From: Actinomycetes bacterium
GTDB taxonomy: Bacteria > Actinomycetota > Acidimicrobiia > Acidimicrobiales > RAAP-2
Reading direction: 5' to 3'
NCBI GenBank assembly: GCA_021845725.1
Contig: JAJZVL010000002.1
Location: forward strand, 1-64,000
Length of the DNA stretch: 64,000 nucleotides
Position numbers and translations under genes: made by a program. Shown one piece after another: positions 1 to 9,631 of the stretch. Numbering within the stretch: position 1 is the first letter of the stretch; every line of letters starts with the position of its first letter. The notes under the pieces are model-generated. The model was not told where the DNA came from and did not search any database. It saw only the letters and a program-made list of their open reading frames with translations.

Positions 1-303
1 ACCCACCGTCGACCGCTCGTGATCGGCCCGTACCCAGTGGCCACCGAGCTGGCCAGCTTCGGCTTCCGGTGGTTCACGGACTCCGCGGCGGACCTCTCCC
101 GGCTGGAGGAATGGCTGGATGCACCCGGTCCGGCGCTCGTGGAGCACAATGCGTCCGTGGCGCGGCGGTGCTTCGCGCTCGGCTCGCTGCCGGCCAAGCT
201 GCGTGCCGTCATCGCCTCACTCGGACCGCCACTCGGACCGCCACTCGGACCGCCACTCGGACCGCCACTCGGACCGCCACACGGACCGCGCGCGAATCGT
301 TAG
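1..303 (+). CDS. Glycosyltransferase, C-terminal fragment (gene enters from the left edge)
   Basis: An open frame in phase 1 runs from the first base to a TAG at 301-303, so only the last ~100 residues of a protein are visible. The stretch reading RPLVIGPYPVATEL, followed by FGFRWF and an ALVEHNASVARRCFAL segment, resembles the tail of GT-B glycosyltransferases of the GT4 group, where the donor-site helix is followed by a short C-terminal helix. That assignment is inference from a short fragment without catalytic residues. The last 30 residues are a low-complexity GPPL run encoded by a 12-bp tandem repeat, so the natural C-terminus may have been extended by repeat expansion. Confidence 0.5.
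   Translation, partial: THRRPLVIGPYPVATELASFGFRWFTDSAADLSRLEEWLDAPGPALVEHNASVARRCFALGSLPAKLRAVIASLGPPLGPPLGPPLGPPLGPPHGPRANR
220..279. repeat. 12-bp tandem repeat, five perfect copies
   Basis: The unit CTCGGACCGCCA repeats five times without mismatch and is followed by a decayed sixth copy. Because 12 is a multiple of three, the repeat stays in frame and adds GPPL units to the end of the glycosyltransferase. Copy number is likely to vary between strains. Confidence 0.95.
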
Positions 304-312
304 CGTCACTTC

Positions 313-984
313 GTGGCGTCGGCGCAGTCCAGTGAGCTCCGCGCGAGCGGTTCCCGAACGAGCCCGTCACGACGCCTCAGCGGGGGAGAGCGGCGGCGCC
401 AGCTCTCGGCGGTCGCCCTCCGGCTCTTCGCCGAGCGCGGCTACGAGTCGACCACGATGGACGAGATCGCCGAGGCCGCCGGCGTCACCAAGCCCCTCGT
501 CTACCAGCACTTCTCGTCGAAGCGGGCGTTGTACCTGGAGCTCGTCGACTCGGTGACCGAAGAGCTCCTCGCGACGATCTCGGCCGCGACGGCGGCGGCG
601 GCTGGGCCACGCGAGCAGGTAGAGGACGGGTTCACGGCGTATTTCCGCATGGTCGTCACGCACGAGACAGCTTTCCGGCTGCTCTACTCGAGAAGCAGCC
701 CGACCGACCCCGACCTGGGCGTCGCGCTTCGCAAGGTCGAGGACGCGATCGCCGTGGCGATCGACCCGCTCATCGCTGCGGGTCTTGATCCTGCCCACCG
801 CCGGTTCCTCGCGCATGCCGTCGTGGGCATGGCCGAAGGAGCGAGCCGCCACTGGATCGAGACGCAGGCCGAAAGGTCGGACCGCTCGGGCGACGCGGGC
901 TGGCTGGGTGCAGAAGCGCAGCGCCTCGCACGGCGTCTCGCCGAGCTGGCATGGGCCGGGCTGCGCGCGGTCCACGCAGACTGA
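313..984 (+). CDS. TetR/AcrR family transcriptional regulator
   Basis: A 223-residue protein with a typical TetR helix-turn-helix at about residues 28-75: the run ALRLFAERGYESTTMDEIAE is followed by AAGVTKPLVYQHFSSKRALY. The C-terminal two thirds is the variable ligand-binding domain, so the ligand cannot be named. The chosen GTG start lies 9 bp after the preceding stop; no clear ribosome-binding site is visible and a start further in is possible. Its target is unknown. The nearest downstream gene in the same direction is an Lrp regulator, after a 14-bp direct repeat. Confidence 0.85.
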   Translation: MASAQSSELRASGSRTSPSRRLSGGERRRQLSAVALRLFAERGYESTTMDEIAEAAGVTKPLVYQHFSSKRALYLELVDSVTEELLATISAATAAAAGPREQVEDGFTAYFRMVVTHETAFRLLYSRSSPTDPDLGVALRKVEDAIAVAIDPLIAAGLDPAHRRFLAHAVVGMAEGASRHWIETQAERSDRSGDAGWLGAEAQRLARRLAELAWAGLRAVHAD

Positions 985-1007
985 GACCCGAGCACGGCGA
1001 CCCCGGT

Positions 1008-1035
1008 GCCACGAGCCGGGAGCCACGAGCCGGGA
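1008..1035. repeat. 14-bp direct repeat, two copies, between tetR and lrp
   Basis: GCCACGAGCCGGGA occurs twice back to back in the 83-bp gap between the TetR gene and the Lrp gene. No function is evident. Confidence 0.85.
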
Positions 1036-1067
1036 GCGGCTCCGGCTGGCGGCCTAGCCTGTCAGCG

Positions 1068-1616
1068 GTGGACGGACAACCGCCGCGGCTCGACGCCACG
1101 GATCTTGCCCTGGTGCGGCTCTTGCAGCGCGACGCGCGCCAGACGAACAAGGACCTCGCCGAGGCGGTCGGGATCGCACAGTCGACCTGCCTCGAGCGGG
1201 TCCGAGCGTTGCGGGCGCAGGGGGTGATCAAGGGATGGCACGCGGACATCGACCTCGATGCCATCGGAAGGCCACTACGCGCCATCGTCAGCGTTCGGGT
1301 GCGTCCGAAGACGACGGCATCGGTTCGCGCGTTCCAGCAGGAGATGCTCGCCGCTCCCGAGGTGCTCGCGGTGTGGACGGTCACGGGGGCGGATGACTTC
1401 CTGGTCGAGGTCGCGACGCGCGACGTCGCTCACCTCCGAGACTTCGTCCTCGATCACGTGACGGCGCGCAACGAGGTGGTCGACGCTCGGACGTCCCTCG
1501 TCTACGACCAGGTGCGCGTCTGGGAGACCGCTGCGGGAGAGGGGCTCACCCCCGCGGGAAGCGCACCAGACGCTCGGCAAGCTCCTCCCGGTACGAAGCG
1601 ACGCTCGCCTCCTTGA
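1068..1616 (+). CDS. Lrp/AsnC family transcriptional regulator
   Basis: A 182-residue protein. The N-terminal HTH reads LDATDLALVRLLQRDARQTN, followed by KDLAEAVGIAQSTCLERVRA and GVIKGW, the hallmark of feast/famine regulators. The rest is the RAM (AsnC ligand-binding) domain, including VTGADDFLVEVA. GTG at 1068 is preferred over upstream in-frame codons because the residues before it are low-complexity and lack family similarity. The 3' end overlaps the convergent oxidoreductase gene by 71 bp. Lrp members often respond to amino acids, and this one sits tail to tail with an enzyme of aromatic amino acid breakdown, so control of that gene is a reasonable but untested guess. Confidence 0.88.
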   Translation: MDGQPPRLDATDLALVRLLQRDARQTNKDLAEAVGIAQSTCLERVRALRAQGVIKGWHADIDLDAIGRPLRAIVSVRVRPKTTASVRAFQQEMLAAPEVLAVWTVTGADDFLVEVATRDVAHLRDFVLDHVTARNEVVDARTSLVYDQVRVWETAAGEGLTPAGSAPDARQAPPGTKRRSPP

Positions 1617-4600
1617 CGTGCTCGTAGCCTCGGATGCGGTCTGGCAGCCTCGCGATCTCAGTGGCGAGCGCGAGGTTCGCTGCATCCAGCCTCGACAGGA
1701 CGAGGCCGATCGCTTCGGCGTACTCGGAAGGAAGCTGGCGCTCGGTCCGGCGAAGCTCCGTCCTTCCGAAGGGGTCGAGCAGCGTGCCCCGGACGTGGCG
1801 CGACGCCCTGAGAGCGTGGAGCACCGGGCGCGACCAGCTCCCCAGGCGGATCTTGTGACCCAGCCCCCTCGCGCGCAGCGCCGGGGGGTGCAGCAGCCAC
1901 GTCGTGCCTCCCTCGGATGGGTCGACGGCGGGATAGTCGAGGAGGAGGCGCGCGACTTCGTACTCGTCCTTGTACGCGAGCAGCTTGTGGTACCCGAAGG
2001 CGACACCGGCCGTGAGGCGGCCGTCACCTCCGACGCGTCGCTCGGCCGCCGCGGTCTCCCCCACGAGCCTGGCGAAACGGCGTGCGAGCGCCTCGTCCTG
2101 GTACTCGACCAGGTCGCCGGCGAGCCATTCCAGGTGGCGCCTGCCTGCGGCGGGCAGCGCCGAGAGGTCGATCCCCGACAGGGCGCGAGCACCAGCCTGT
2201 TCAAGGATCGTGATCGGCTCGGCACCGGCTCCGCTGTCTGGCACGCCATTCGCCTCACGGCCGTTGATCGGCAGCCTTTCCCCGCGATCGCGTGTCACGA
2301 CCCAGCGTCGCCCTGCCTCGAAGGCAGCGACGTTGGCGTCGATCGCCACGCCATTGCGCTCGATGGCAGTCCTGATCGACCGAGCAGAGACGGGAAGCAG
2401 TCCGAGCTGGCTCGCCACCCCGAGCAGCACGACGTTCGCAGCGGTCTCGGGCGCGCCGGCCTCATGAGCCACGGCGACGGCATCGAGGAAGGTGGCACGG
2501 TCGTCAGCCGCCGCGGCGGTGAGCACGGTCTCGAGCTCGGCGACCGGAACCTCGCGCGACTCGAGGCCAAGGACCATCGGCCCGCTCAGGCTGGATGCGG
2601 ACGAGCCGACGACCGCCGTGCGGCCCTGCGCCATGCTCGCGAGCACCTTCGGCACGCTCGCGGCCATGAGGTCCGCGGCGAAGAGCACGTCGAGCTCCTC
2701 TTCTCCGAGCACGTTCGTCCGTTCGGCGGCGCCAGGACCGATCCGCAGGTCGGAGATGACCGGGCCGGCCTTCTGCGACAGCCCGGTCTGATCGAGCCCC
2801 CAGACCTCCAGACCCTCGATCAGCGCCGCCCACGCGAGGAGGTGCGCGGACGTGACGACGCCGGTCCCGCCGATCCCTGCGATCCGCACGGTGAGCGCCC
2901 GATCGAGCACGGCCACCGGGGCGTCCGGCACGTCCCGCGCGGCGCTCGTCGTGACGGCAACCTCCACGGGCGCACCCCGTGGATGCCGATGGTTGGCGGG
3001 GCGCGCCTTGACGAGCGTGAAGGCAGGGCAGTCGCCCTTCAGGCACGACCGATCCACGTTGCAGCTGTCGTCGTCGATGCGGGTCTTCGGGCCCAGTGGC
3101 GTGTCGACGGTCTGCAACGACAGGCAATTCGACTTCACTTGGCAGTCGCCGCAGCCCTCGCAGACCCGCTCGTTGATCACGACGCGCTCGGAGGGCTCCG
3201 GTGCGAGACCGCGCTTGCGCGCTCGGCGCAGCTCGGTCGCACACCGCTGGTCGTGGATGAGCACCGTCACGCCGTCGACAGCCGCGAGCTCCTCTTGGAC
3301 GGGGACCACGTCGTCGCGCGAGCGGATCGAGACACCTCGGGGCAGACGCGTACGTCGGTAACGGGAGGGGTCGTCAGTGGTGATCACGACGCGGGCCGCG
3401 CCCTCGAGCAGCACCATGCGCGCGAGGTCGAGCGCGGACGCGGTGCCCCCGACGACCTGCTGGCCGCCCGTCATCGCGGTCGCACCGTTCCAGAGGATCT
3501 TGAAGGTGATCGGCACTCCGGCGGCGACCGCGGCGCGCAAGGCGAGCTGGCCCGAGTGGAAGAAGGTGCCGTCGCCGAGGTTCTGGACCAGATGGCGCTC
3601 CTGGACGAAGGGCTCCATGCCGATCCACTGCGCGCCCTCCCCCCCCATCTGGGTGAGGCCGACGCGACGGCCGACGCGCTCCTCGGGCATGTAATGGATG
3701 ATCGTGTGGCACCCGATGCCTTCCCCCACGAGCGTCCCCTCGGGCACGACGGTGCTCACCGAGTGCGGGCAGCCCGAGCAGAACCACGGGACGCGCGTTC
3801 CGGCTCTCAGCTCGATGTGCTGGCGAGGCTCGGGCAGCTCTTTCACGACGGTGCCAAGGCTGGCTCGCAGAAGGGGCCCGAGGATGCGGGCGATCGACGC
3901 CGAGTCGAGGACGCCATGGCGGGGCACGAGCGGGCGCCCGTCGAGGTCCAGCTTGCCGAGCAGCGCAGGGCTCCGCGGCCGGCGGGCGATCATGGAGAGG
4001 AGCTGGCTCTCCACGAGGTCGCGCCGCTCCTCGATGACGATCACCTGCTCCATACCGTCGGAGATCGCGCGCGCGAACCTCGGGCCGATCGGGAAGGGCA
4101 TCGCGACCTCGCCGAGAACGATGCCGTTGGCGCGTCGCGCGTCCTCCTCGAGTCCGAGGAGACGCAACGCCTCTACCACCTCCGAGTAGACGGTGCCCGC
4201 CGCCACGATTGCCAGACGCGGACGGGGCGCCGCCGAGAGCCGGTTCAGACGGTTCGCGTCGCCGTAGCGGGCCGCTGCTGCGATGCGATCGGTGAGCACG
4301 ACCTGCTCGCGCTCGAGGGTGGCCGGCGTGAGCAGATCACCCGAGACCTGCGGGGTCACGTAGCCCTCGGGCACGGTGGGGTCGCGCCACCGACGCATTG
4401 CCACGGTGCCTTCTGCGTCCGCGACCGACGTGGCGAGCTTGATCCCGACCCACGCGCCCGTAAAGCGCGACAGCGCCACGGCGTGACGGCCCAGGTCGAG
4501 GATCGCCTCGAGCGAGCGGGGAAAGACCACCGGCATGCCCAGGTCCGCGAGCACCGCCTCGGACGCGCTCGGGAGGGTGGAGGACTTGGCGGAGGGGTCG

Positions 4601-5088
4601 TCTCCCACGATCGCGAGCGCGCCGCCGTTCGCAGACGCGCCCGCGAAGCTCGCGTGACGCAGGGCGTCGAGGCTCCGATCGAGTCCTGGCGCCTTCCCGT
4701 ACCACACCCCGAGCACGCCGTCGACTCGCGCCGAGTCGAATGTGCTGGCGAGCTGGCTCCCCATCACCGCCGTCGCGCCGAGCTCCTCGTTGACTGCGGG
4801 GCGATGCAGGATCTCGACGTCGAGCCTCGAGCGCAAGGCGATCTGGAGCTCCTTGTCGAAACCGGCGAGCGGCGACCCCTGGTATCCCGAGACGAAGGCA
4901 GCCGTGTGCCTCCCAGTCGCTCGATCGGCACGAAGCGTGTCGACGAGCACCCGGATGATCGCCTGCACGCCAGACAGGTGCACCCTCGGCACGTCCGGCG
5001 CCCAATGGTCGCCAGGGTCCAGGTCGGCGAGGAGACGGCTGTCGTCACTCACTGCCACCGGTTCAGTATGCGGGGCCTTCGCCGTCAT
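1546..5088 (-). CDS. Indolepyruvate ferredoxin oxidoreductase, fused alpha and beta parts
   Basis: A 1180-residue protein matching the single-chain indolepyruvate:ferredoxin oxidoreductases. These convert aryl-pyruvates (from transaminated Trp, Phe, Tyr) to aryl-acetyl-CoA with thiamine diphosphate and Fe-S clusters. Domain order: N-terminal pyruvate:ferredoxin-oxidoreductase core and TPP domain (FCSGCPHSVST, GIGCHTI, LGDGTFFHSGQLA); a cysteine cluster from about residue 643 (CEGCGDC, then further Cys near CNVDRSC and KGDCP); a gamma-type domain from about residue 736 (GIGGTGVVTSAHLLAWAA); and a C-terminal extension. ATG at 5088 is preferred over an in-frame TTG 18 bp upstream. It lies 188 bp downstream of the acyl-CoA dehydrogenase gene on the same strand, so it may be the last gene of that operon or have its own promoter. 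Confidence 0.93.
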   Translation of the reverse strand: MTAKAPHTEPVAVSDDSRLLADLDPGDHWAPDVPRVHLSGVQAIIRVLVDTLRADRATGRHTAAFVSGYQGSPLAGFDKELQIALRSRLDVEILHRPAVNEELGATAVMGSQLASTFDSARVDGVLGVWYGKAPGLDRSLDALRHASFAGASANGGALAIVGDDPSAKSSTLPSASEAVLADLGMPVVFPRSLEAILDLGRHAVALSRFTGAWVGIKLATSVADAEGTVAMRRWRDPTVPEGYVTPQVSGDLLTPATLEREQVVLTDRIAAAARYGDANRLNRLSAAPRPRLAIVAAGTVYSEVVEALRLLGLEEDARRANGIVLGEVAMPFPIGPRFARAISDGMEQVIVIEERRDLVESQLLSMIARRPRSPALLGKLDLDGRPLVPRHGVLDSASIARILGPLLRASLGTVVKELPEPRQHIELRAGTRVPWFCSGCPHSVSTVVPEGTLVGEGIGCHTIIHYMPEERVGRRVGLTQMGGEGAQWIGMEPFVQERHLVQNLGDGTFFHSGQLALRAAVAAGVPITFKILWNGATAMTGGQQVVGGTASALDLARMVLLEGAARVVITTDDPSRYRRTRLPRGVSIRSRDDVVPVQEELAAVDGVTVLIHDQRCATELRRARKRGLAPEPSERVVINERVCEGCGDCQVKSNCLSLQTVDTPLGPKTRIDDDSCNVDRSCLKGDCPAFTLVKARPANHRHPRGAPVEVAVTTSAARDVPDAPVAVLDRALTVRIAGIGGTGVVTSAHLLAWAALIEGLEVWGLDQTGLSQKAGPVISDLRIGPGAAERTNVLGEEELDVLFAADLMAASVPKVLASMAQGRTAVVGSSASSLSGPMVLGLESREVPVAELETVLTAAAADDRATFLDAVAVAHEAGAPETAANVVLLGVASQLGLLPVSARSIRTAIERNGVAIDANVAAFEAGRRWVVTRDRGERLPINGREANGVPDSGAGAEPITILEQAGARALSGIDLSALPAAGRRHLEWLAGDLVEYQDEALARRFARLVGETAAAERRVGGDGRLTAGVAFGYHKLLAYKDEYEVARLLLDYPAVDPSEGGTTWLLHPPALRARGLGHKIRLGSWSRPVLHALRASRHVRGTLLDPFGRTELRRTERQLPSEYAEAIGLVLSRLDAANLALATEIARLPDRIRGYEHVKEASVASYREELAERLVRFPRG

Positions 5089-5276
5089 GTGAAGCACCCC
5101 GCGCAAGATTTCGCTCGTCCGGCGCGTCGGCGAAGCACACTTCGGCGTCGCGGGCCCACAGAGAACGAAATCGAACGATGCGCGGGATCCGCTGGACCGA
5201 AGAGCAGGGCTGTCGGCCTACGCGGGGGCCGCAGCTCGGCCCCGGAGCGCGGCACTCGATCCACCTCGTTCGCGGT

Positions 5277-6449
5277 TCAGGCAGTGCCCCCGTACCCCAG
5301 GGCGCGGGCGATGACCATGCGGAGCACCTCCGAGGTGCCCTCCCCGATCTCGAGGACCTTGGCGTCCCTGTAGAACCGGCCGACCGGCGTCTCGTTCATG
5401 AACCCGTACCCGCCGAAGATCTGCGTCGCCTCCCTGGCATTCACCATCGCCGCGTCCGACGCGACGAGCTTGGCGATCGCGGCCTCGCGCTTGAACGGCT
5501 TCCCCGCGCTCAACCGGCGGGCAGCGTCGTAGTAGGCGAGACGTGCCACGTGCGTACGAGCGTCCATGTCCGCCAGTTTGAACTGGAGGAACTGGGACTC
5601 GCCGAGCTTTCGCCCGAACGCCTCACGCTCGGAGAGGTACCGGGCGCACTCGTCGACGCAACCCTGCGCGAGCCCGACCGAGAGCGCGGCGATCGTGATC
5701 CGGCCCTCGTCGAGGACGGTGAGGAACTGGGCGTACCCGCGCCCCTCCTCTCCGAGCAAACTGTCGAGTGGCACGCGGCAGTCGTCGAACGCGAGCTCGT
5801 GGGTGTCGGACGCGCACCATCCCACTTTCGAGTACCCCGGCGCGACCGTGAACCCGGGCGTCCCGGTCGGAACGACGATGGTCGAGATCGACGGCCGAAC
5901 GCCGGCGGATTTCCCGGTGACCGCGGTGACCGTCACGAAGGCGGTGATGTCGGTGCCCGAGTTCGTGATGAACGCCTTGGACCCGTTGACCACCCACGTG
6001 TCGGCCTCGCGTACCGCGGTCGTCCGGGTGCCGGCGGCGTCGGAGCCGCCGCCGGGCTCGGTCAAGCCGAACGCGCCGAGCGCGCTCCCCGCGCACAGGG
6101 AGGGCAGCCATCGTGTGCGCTGCGTCTGGGTCCCGTAGCGGTAGATCGGCATCGCGCCCAGGACGACACCCGCTTCGAGCGTCACCGCGACCGACGAGTC
6201 GACCCGTGCGAGCTCTTCGACTGCGAGGCAGAGCGCGAAGAAGTCGCCGCCCATCCCGCCGTACTCCTCGGGAAAGGGCAGCCCGAAGAGCCCCATCTCC
6301 CCCATCTTCTGGATCAGCGGGTAGGGGAATGCCCGCTGCTCGTAGTACCCGGCGATGACCGGGGCGACCTCTTCTCGGGCAAAACGCTGGACCGTCGCAC
6401 GTAGCTCTTCGTGCTCCACGCTCAGCTCTCCCGCCTCCACTGACGCCAT
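5277..6449 (-). CDS. Acyl-CoA dehydrogenase, short/branched-chain type
   Basis: A 390-residue FAD-dependent acyl-CoA dehydrogenase that forms the trans-2,3 double bond of an acyl-CoA and passes electrons to ETF. Family signatures: FGLTEPGGGSDAAGTRT (flavin and substrate contact), WVVNGSKAFITN, QIFGGYGFMNE and IGEGTSEVLRMVIARA. The putative catalytic base is E370 in the GEGTSE motif. True isovaleryl-CoA dehydrogenases normally have another residue here and place the base elsewhere, so the enzyme looks more like a short or 2-methyl-branched acyl-CoA dehydrogenase. Its position in a leucine-type cluster still makes isovaleryl-CoA a candidate substrate. ATG start; 73 bp downstream of the HMG-CoA lyase gene. 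Confidence 0.92.
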   Translation of the reverse strand: MASVEAGELSVEHEELRATVQRFAREEVAPVIAGYYEQRAFPYPLIQKMGEMGLFGLPFPEEYGGMGGDFFALCLAVEELARVDSSVAVTLEAGVVLGAMPIYRYGTQTQRTRWLPSLCAGSALGAFGLTEPGGGSDAAGTRTTAVREADTWVVNGSKAFITNSGTDITAFVTVTAVTGKSAGVRPSISTIVVPTGTPGFTVAPGYSKVGWCASDTHELAFDDCRVPLDSLLGEEGRGYAQFLTVLDEGRITIAALSVGLAQGCVDECARYLSEREAFGRKLGESQFLQFKLADMDARTHVARLAYYDAARRLSAGKPFKREAAIAKLVASDAAMVNAREATQIFGGYGFMNETPVGRFYRDAKVLEIGEGTSEVLRMVIARALGYGGTA

Positions 6450-6522
6450 CGTCCTTCCTCCTCTGGGCCGGCTCCTCCGCCGTCTCGTACGCCCTATGCC
6501 ACCGTCGGCCCCCGCGCTCGCC

Positions 6523-7524
6523 TCACCCCTCGGACCCCGTCATCTGGTTCCCCTGGCTTATCGGAGCGAGCGCCTGGACGACCTTGGACGGGCTGGGCCG
6601 CCCGAGGCGCTCCGCCATCCACACCGAGGTCTCGACGAGCCCGTCGAGGTCGACGCCGGTCGACACCCCCGCTCCGGCAAGCGCCCAGCAGAGGTCCTCG
6701 GTCGCGAGGTTGCCCGTCGCGCTCTTGGCGAAGGGGCACCCGCCGATCCCGCCCGCCGAGGTGTCGACGGTGGTGACGCCGCACGACAGTGCAGTCAGGG
6801 TGTTGGCCAGTGCCTGGCCGTAGGTGTCATGGAAGTGGACGGCGATGCGATGCGCTGGGACTCCGGCGCGCGCCAGCGCGTCCAGCACGTCGACGACCTG
6901 GCCGGTGGTTGCGACGCCGATCGTGTCGCCGAGGCTCACTTCGTCAGCGCCCATCGCGAGCAGCCGTTCACACACCGAGACCACATCCGCCTCCGCCACG
7001 GATCCCTCCCACGGGTCACCGAAGCACATCGACACGTAGGCCCGGACGCCCAACCCGCCGGCCTTCGCTGCGGTCACCACGGGGACGAACATCTCGAGCG
7101 CCTCGTCCCGGGAGCGGTTCAGGTTCTTCCGGGCGAAGGTCTCGGTCGCGCTGGCGAACACGCAGACGTCGCGAACGCCTGAGGAGACGGCACGCTCGAG
7201 ACCCCTCAGGTTCGGCACCAGCGCGGGGAAGTGCAACGCTGCGCCGTGCACCTGCCCCCGTGTCACACGGAGTGGCTCGAGCAGCGAGAAGACCTCCTCT
7301 GCGTCGGCCAGCTGCGGCACCCACGCGGGATTCACGAAGCTCGACGTCTCGACGGTCGTGAGACCGGCGCCGACGAGGCGCGCCACGAGCTCTGCCTTCA
7401 CACGGGCGGGAACGATCGAGGACTCGTTCTGCAGCCCGTCCCGTGGAGCGACCTCCCAGATCCGCACCGCTGCGGGCAGGTCAGGGCGCCGGTGCACCGG
7501 CGGAAGCCACGACGGGGTCCCCAC
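6523..7524 (-). CDS. Hydroxymethylglutaryl-CoA lyase
   Basis: A 333-residue TIM-barrel lyase that splits HMG-CoA into acetyl-CoA and acetoacetate, the last step of leucine breakdown. Visible motifs: IWEVAPRDGLQNE at the N-terminus (metal and substrate residues), GDTIGVATTGQV, HFHDTYGQALAN (metal His pair), and the catalytic-loop motif GGIGGCPFA with the conserved Cys. GTG at 7524 is chosen because it starts one base after the carboxylase stop and is preceded by GAGGGG with a 10-nt spacer. An upstream in-frame TTG would add a repetitive Arg/Thr tail encoded by the 15-bp repeat and is unlikely. Confidence 0.93.
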   Translation of the reverse strand: MGTPSWLPPVHRRPDLPAAVRIWEVAPRDGLQNESSIVPARVKAELVARLVGAGLTTVETSSFVNPAWVPQLADAEEVFSLLEPLRVTRGQVHGAALHFPALVPNLRGLERAVSSGVRDVCVFASATETFARKNLNRSRDEALEMFVPVVTAAKAGGLGVRAYVSMCFGDPWEGSVAEADVVSVCERLLAMGADEVSLGDTIGVATTGQVVDVLDALARAGVPAHRIAVHFHDTYGQALANTLTALSCGVTTVDTSAGGIGGCPFAKSATGNLATEDLCWALAGAGVSTGVDLDGLVETSVWMAERLGRPSPSKVVQALAPISQGNQMTGSEG

Positions 7525-7525
7525 G

Positions 7526-9631
7526 TCAGCAGTTCCCCTCGACGTGCGGGCCCTCGACGTGCGGTCCCTCGACGTCCGGGCTCCCTGCAGCATCTTCGAC
7601 GTGCCCGAGCAGCTGGTCGAGGCCTACCGGCTGGCCAGGCTTCACGAGCAACTCCGTCACGACACCGTCCACCGGTGCGACGACGACGTGCTCCATCTTC
7701 ATGGCCTCGATCGCGACGAGAGGCTGCCCAGCTCGCACGGCTTCCCCGACGCCGACGTGCACGGCGACGACCACCCCGGGCATCGGGCTCGTGACCGGCC
7801 CCGCCAGGCGTCGCGGTTCGCCGCCTCCTCGCCGGACGTGGTCGCCACAGGAAAACCGCCACGTGTCTCCCCGGTGGCCGACCCAGACATCATTGCCCCG
7901 CGCCGCAGTGCGCCAGGTCCCCGTGGCACCGTCGATCGTCAGCGCGAGCTCGCCCGCACCCCGATCCTGGGCGCGCACCTCGAGCCATGGGCCGTCGTCG
8001 ACCCGTGCGTTCGCGCCGTCCGCGACCCTGCCCTGCACGCCCACGGTCACCGCACGCCCTTCGTGCCCGAGCACGACCTCCCACTGCCTCGGCCCTGCGA
8101 CCGTCCAGCCGTCGGGCACCTCCCATGGGTCGATGACGGGGCCCCTCGGCTCGAGCCCGGCGGCGAGGGCGCACAGGGCAGCGACCGCCGCGTCACGGGT
8201 ATCGGCCTCCTCGGGGGCGGCGAGCTCCGAGAGCGTCCGGTCGACGAGACCGGTGTCGAGGTGCCCTGCGACGACCTCGGGGTGCCCGAGCAGTCTGACG
8301 AGGTAACCCACGTTCGTCGTGATCCCGAGCACGGCCGTCTCCTCGAGGGCTGCACGCAACCTGTCCAATGCCTCCTCGCGGGTGGCCCCCCACGTGACGA
8401 CCTTGGCGAGCATCGGGTCATAGCGCGTCCCCACCGTCCCGCCGGGCACAAGCGCCGCGTCCACGCGCACATGGGGCAGCTGGCGAGCGTCGGGCAGGGA
8501 CGCAGGCAGCGCGACGGCCGCCACCGTGCCGCTCGCAGGCAGAAAGCCTCGCGCAGGATCCTCCGCGTACACCCGTGCCTCGACGGCGTGCCCGCGACAC
8601 GCGATCGATGCCGGAAGGGTGCGCGGGGGTGGGAAGGCCGGCGCTGTGCGGACATCGTGAACCACCGGCAGTGGCTCTCCCGCCGTCACGCGTAGCTGCC
8701 ACTCGACGAGGTCGATCCCCGTGACCGTCTCGGTGACCGGGTGCTCGACCTGCAGGCGAGTGTTCATCTCCATGAAGTAGTACTCGTCAGGCCGGTCGCC
8801 CGGGACGATGAATTCCACGGTCCCGGCTCCGACATAGCCGCAGGACCTCGCGACCGCGAGGGCACTCTGCGACATCGCTGCTCGCATCGCGTCGTCGACG
8901 AAGGGGGAGGGGCTCTCCTCCACGATCTTCTGGTGGCGTCGCTGCAGGCTGCACTCACGCTCGCCGAGGTGCACCACGTTGCCGTGCGCGTCCGCGAGCA
9001 CCTGCACCTCGATGTGGCGCGGGTGCTCGACCCAGCGCTCCACGAAGATGGTGTCGTCGCCGAACGCGTTCTTGGCTTCACGGCGCGCCGCCGTGATCGA
9101 GGATCGGAGGTCCTCGAGAGCCGCCACGCGCCGCATGCCCTTCCCCCCGCCGCCCGCGGCCGGCTTGAGCAGCACCGGGAATCCCACGTCGAGCGCGGCG
9201 GCCACCAGCTCCTCGTCGCCCATGCCCGGACGCCCGGTCCCCGGAACGACAGGGACCCCCGCCGCCGCAGCGGTCTGCTTCGCGCGGATCTTGTCCCCCA
9301 TCGTCTCGATGGCTGCCGGCGGCGGACCAACCCACAGCAGGCCCGCTTCGATGACGGCCCATGCGAGCACCGGGTCTTCCGAGAGGAAGCCGTAGCCGGG
9401 GTGAACCGCGTCTGCACGCGCCAACGCCGCGGCAGCGACGATCGCGTCCGCGTCGAGGTAGCTGTCCACCCGATAGGCGGTGTCCGCGGCCAGGACGTGG
9501 GGGGCGCCCGCGTCGTCGTCGGCGTACACGGCGATCGAACGGACGCCGAGCGCACGGAGCGTCCGGACGATCCGCACGACGATCTCGCCGCGATTGGCGA
9601 CGAGAACCGAGCCGATCCCTTTCACGCTCAC
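7526..9631 (-). CDS. Biotin-dependent acyl-CoA carboxylase alpha subunit (methylcrotonyl-CoA type)
   Basis: A 701-residue protein with biotin carboxylase and biotin carrier domains. It carboxylates its own biotin with ATP and bicarbonate for the beta subunit encoded upstream. N-terminal [18 protein letters not shown], the ATP-grasp glycine loop [14 protein letters not shown], the catalytic stretch [16 protein letters not shown], and the carrier motif EAMKMEH with biotinylated K645 are all present. The GTG start overlaps the stop of the beta-subunit gene (stop read as TGA within ATGTGAG), implying translational coupling. The C-terminus ends in three repeats of a VEGPH-like pentapeptide from a 15-bp tandem repeat. 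Methylcrotonyl-CoA rather than propionyl-CoA is inferred from the beta partner and the adjacent HMG-CoA lyase. Confidence 0.92.
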   Translation of the reverse strand: MSVKGIGSVLVANRGEIVVRIVRTLRALGVRSIAVYADDDAGAPHVLAADTAYRVDSYLDADAIVAAAALARADAVHPGYGFLSEDPVLAWAVIEAGLLWVGPPPAAIETMGDKIRAKQTAAAAGVPVVPGTGRPGMGDEELVAAALDVGFPVLLKPAAGGGGKGMRRVAALEDLRSSITAARREAKNAFGDDTIFVERWVEHPRHIEVQVLADAHGNVVHLGERECSLQRRHQKIVEESPSPFVDDAMRAAMSQSALAVARSCGYVGAGTVEFIVPGDRPDEYYFMEMNTRLQVEHPVTETVTGIDLVEWQLRVTAGEPLPVVHDVRTAPAFPPPRTLPASIACRGHAVEARVYAEDPARGFLPASGTVAAVALPASLPDARQLPHVRVDAALVPGGTVGTRYDPMLAKVVTWGATREEALDRLRAALEETAVLGITTNVGYLVRLLGHPEVVAGHLDTGLVDRTLSELAAPEEADTRDAAVAALCALAAGLEPRGPVIDPWEVPDGWTVAGPRQWEVVLGHEGRAVTVGVQGRVADGANARVDDGPWLEVRAQDRGAGELALTIDGATGTWRTAARGNDVWVGHRGDTWRFSCGDHVRRGGGEPRRLAGPVTSPMPGVVVAVHVGVGEAVRAGQPLVAIEAMKMEHVVVAPVDGVVTELLVKPGQPVGLDQLLGHVEDAAGSPDVEGPHVEGPHVEGNC
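7536..7580. repeat. 15-bp tandem repeat, three copies, at the end of the carboxylase alpha gene
   Basis: Three units of the form CCCTCGACGTGCGGG (+ strand), the third with a mismatch, encode repeated VEGPH residues at the extreme C-terminus of the alpha subunit. They end 11 bp before the HMG-CoA lyase start. In-frame expansion after the domain end appears tolerated. Confidence 0.9.

Noticed and set aside
289-291. SxD (SCD) in place of SxN in the penicillin-binding protein, positions counted in residues of the 44728-46260 gene
   Set aside because: SxD is a common natural variant in PBP2-type transpeptidases, so it is not evidence of inactivity.
299-310. GTTAGCGTCACT near the first tetR start, resembling a half of the 16-bp operator
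   Set aside because: One base is missing at the centre and the second half-site is absent, so symmetry is lost.
1618-5373. 1251-codon open frame on the plus strand opposite the indolepyruvate oxidoreductase
   Set aside because: It is the antisense shadow of a GC-rich gene. Its product is Arg/Gly/His/Asp-rich with no domain, while the minus strand encodes a complete recognised enzyme.
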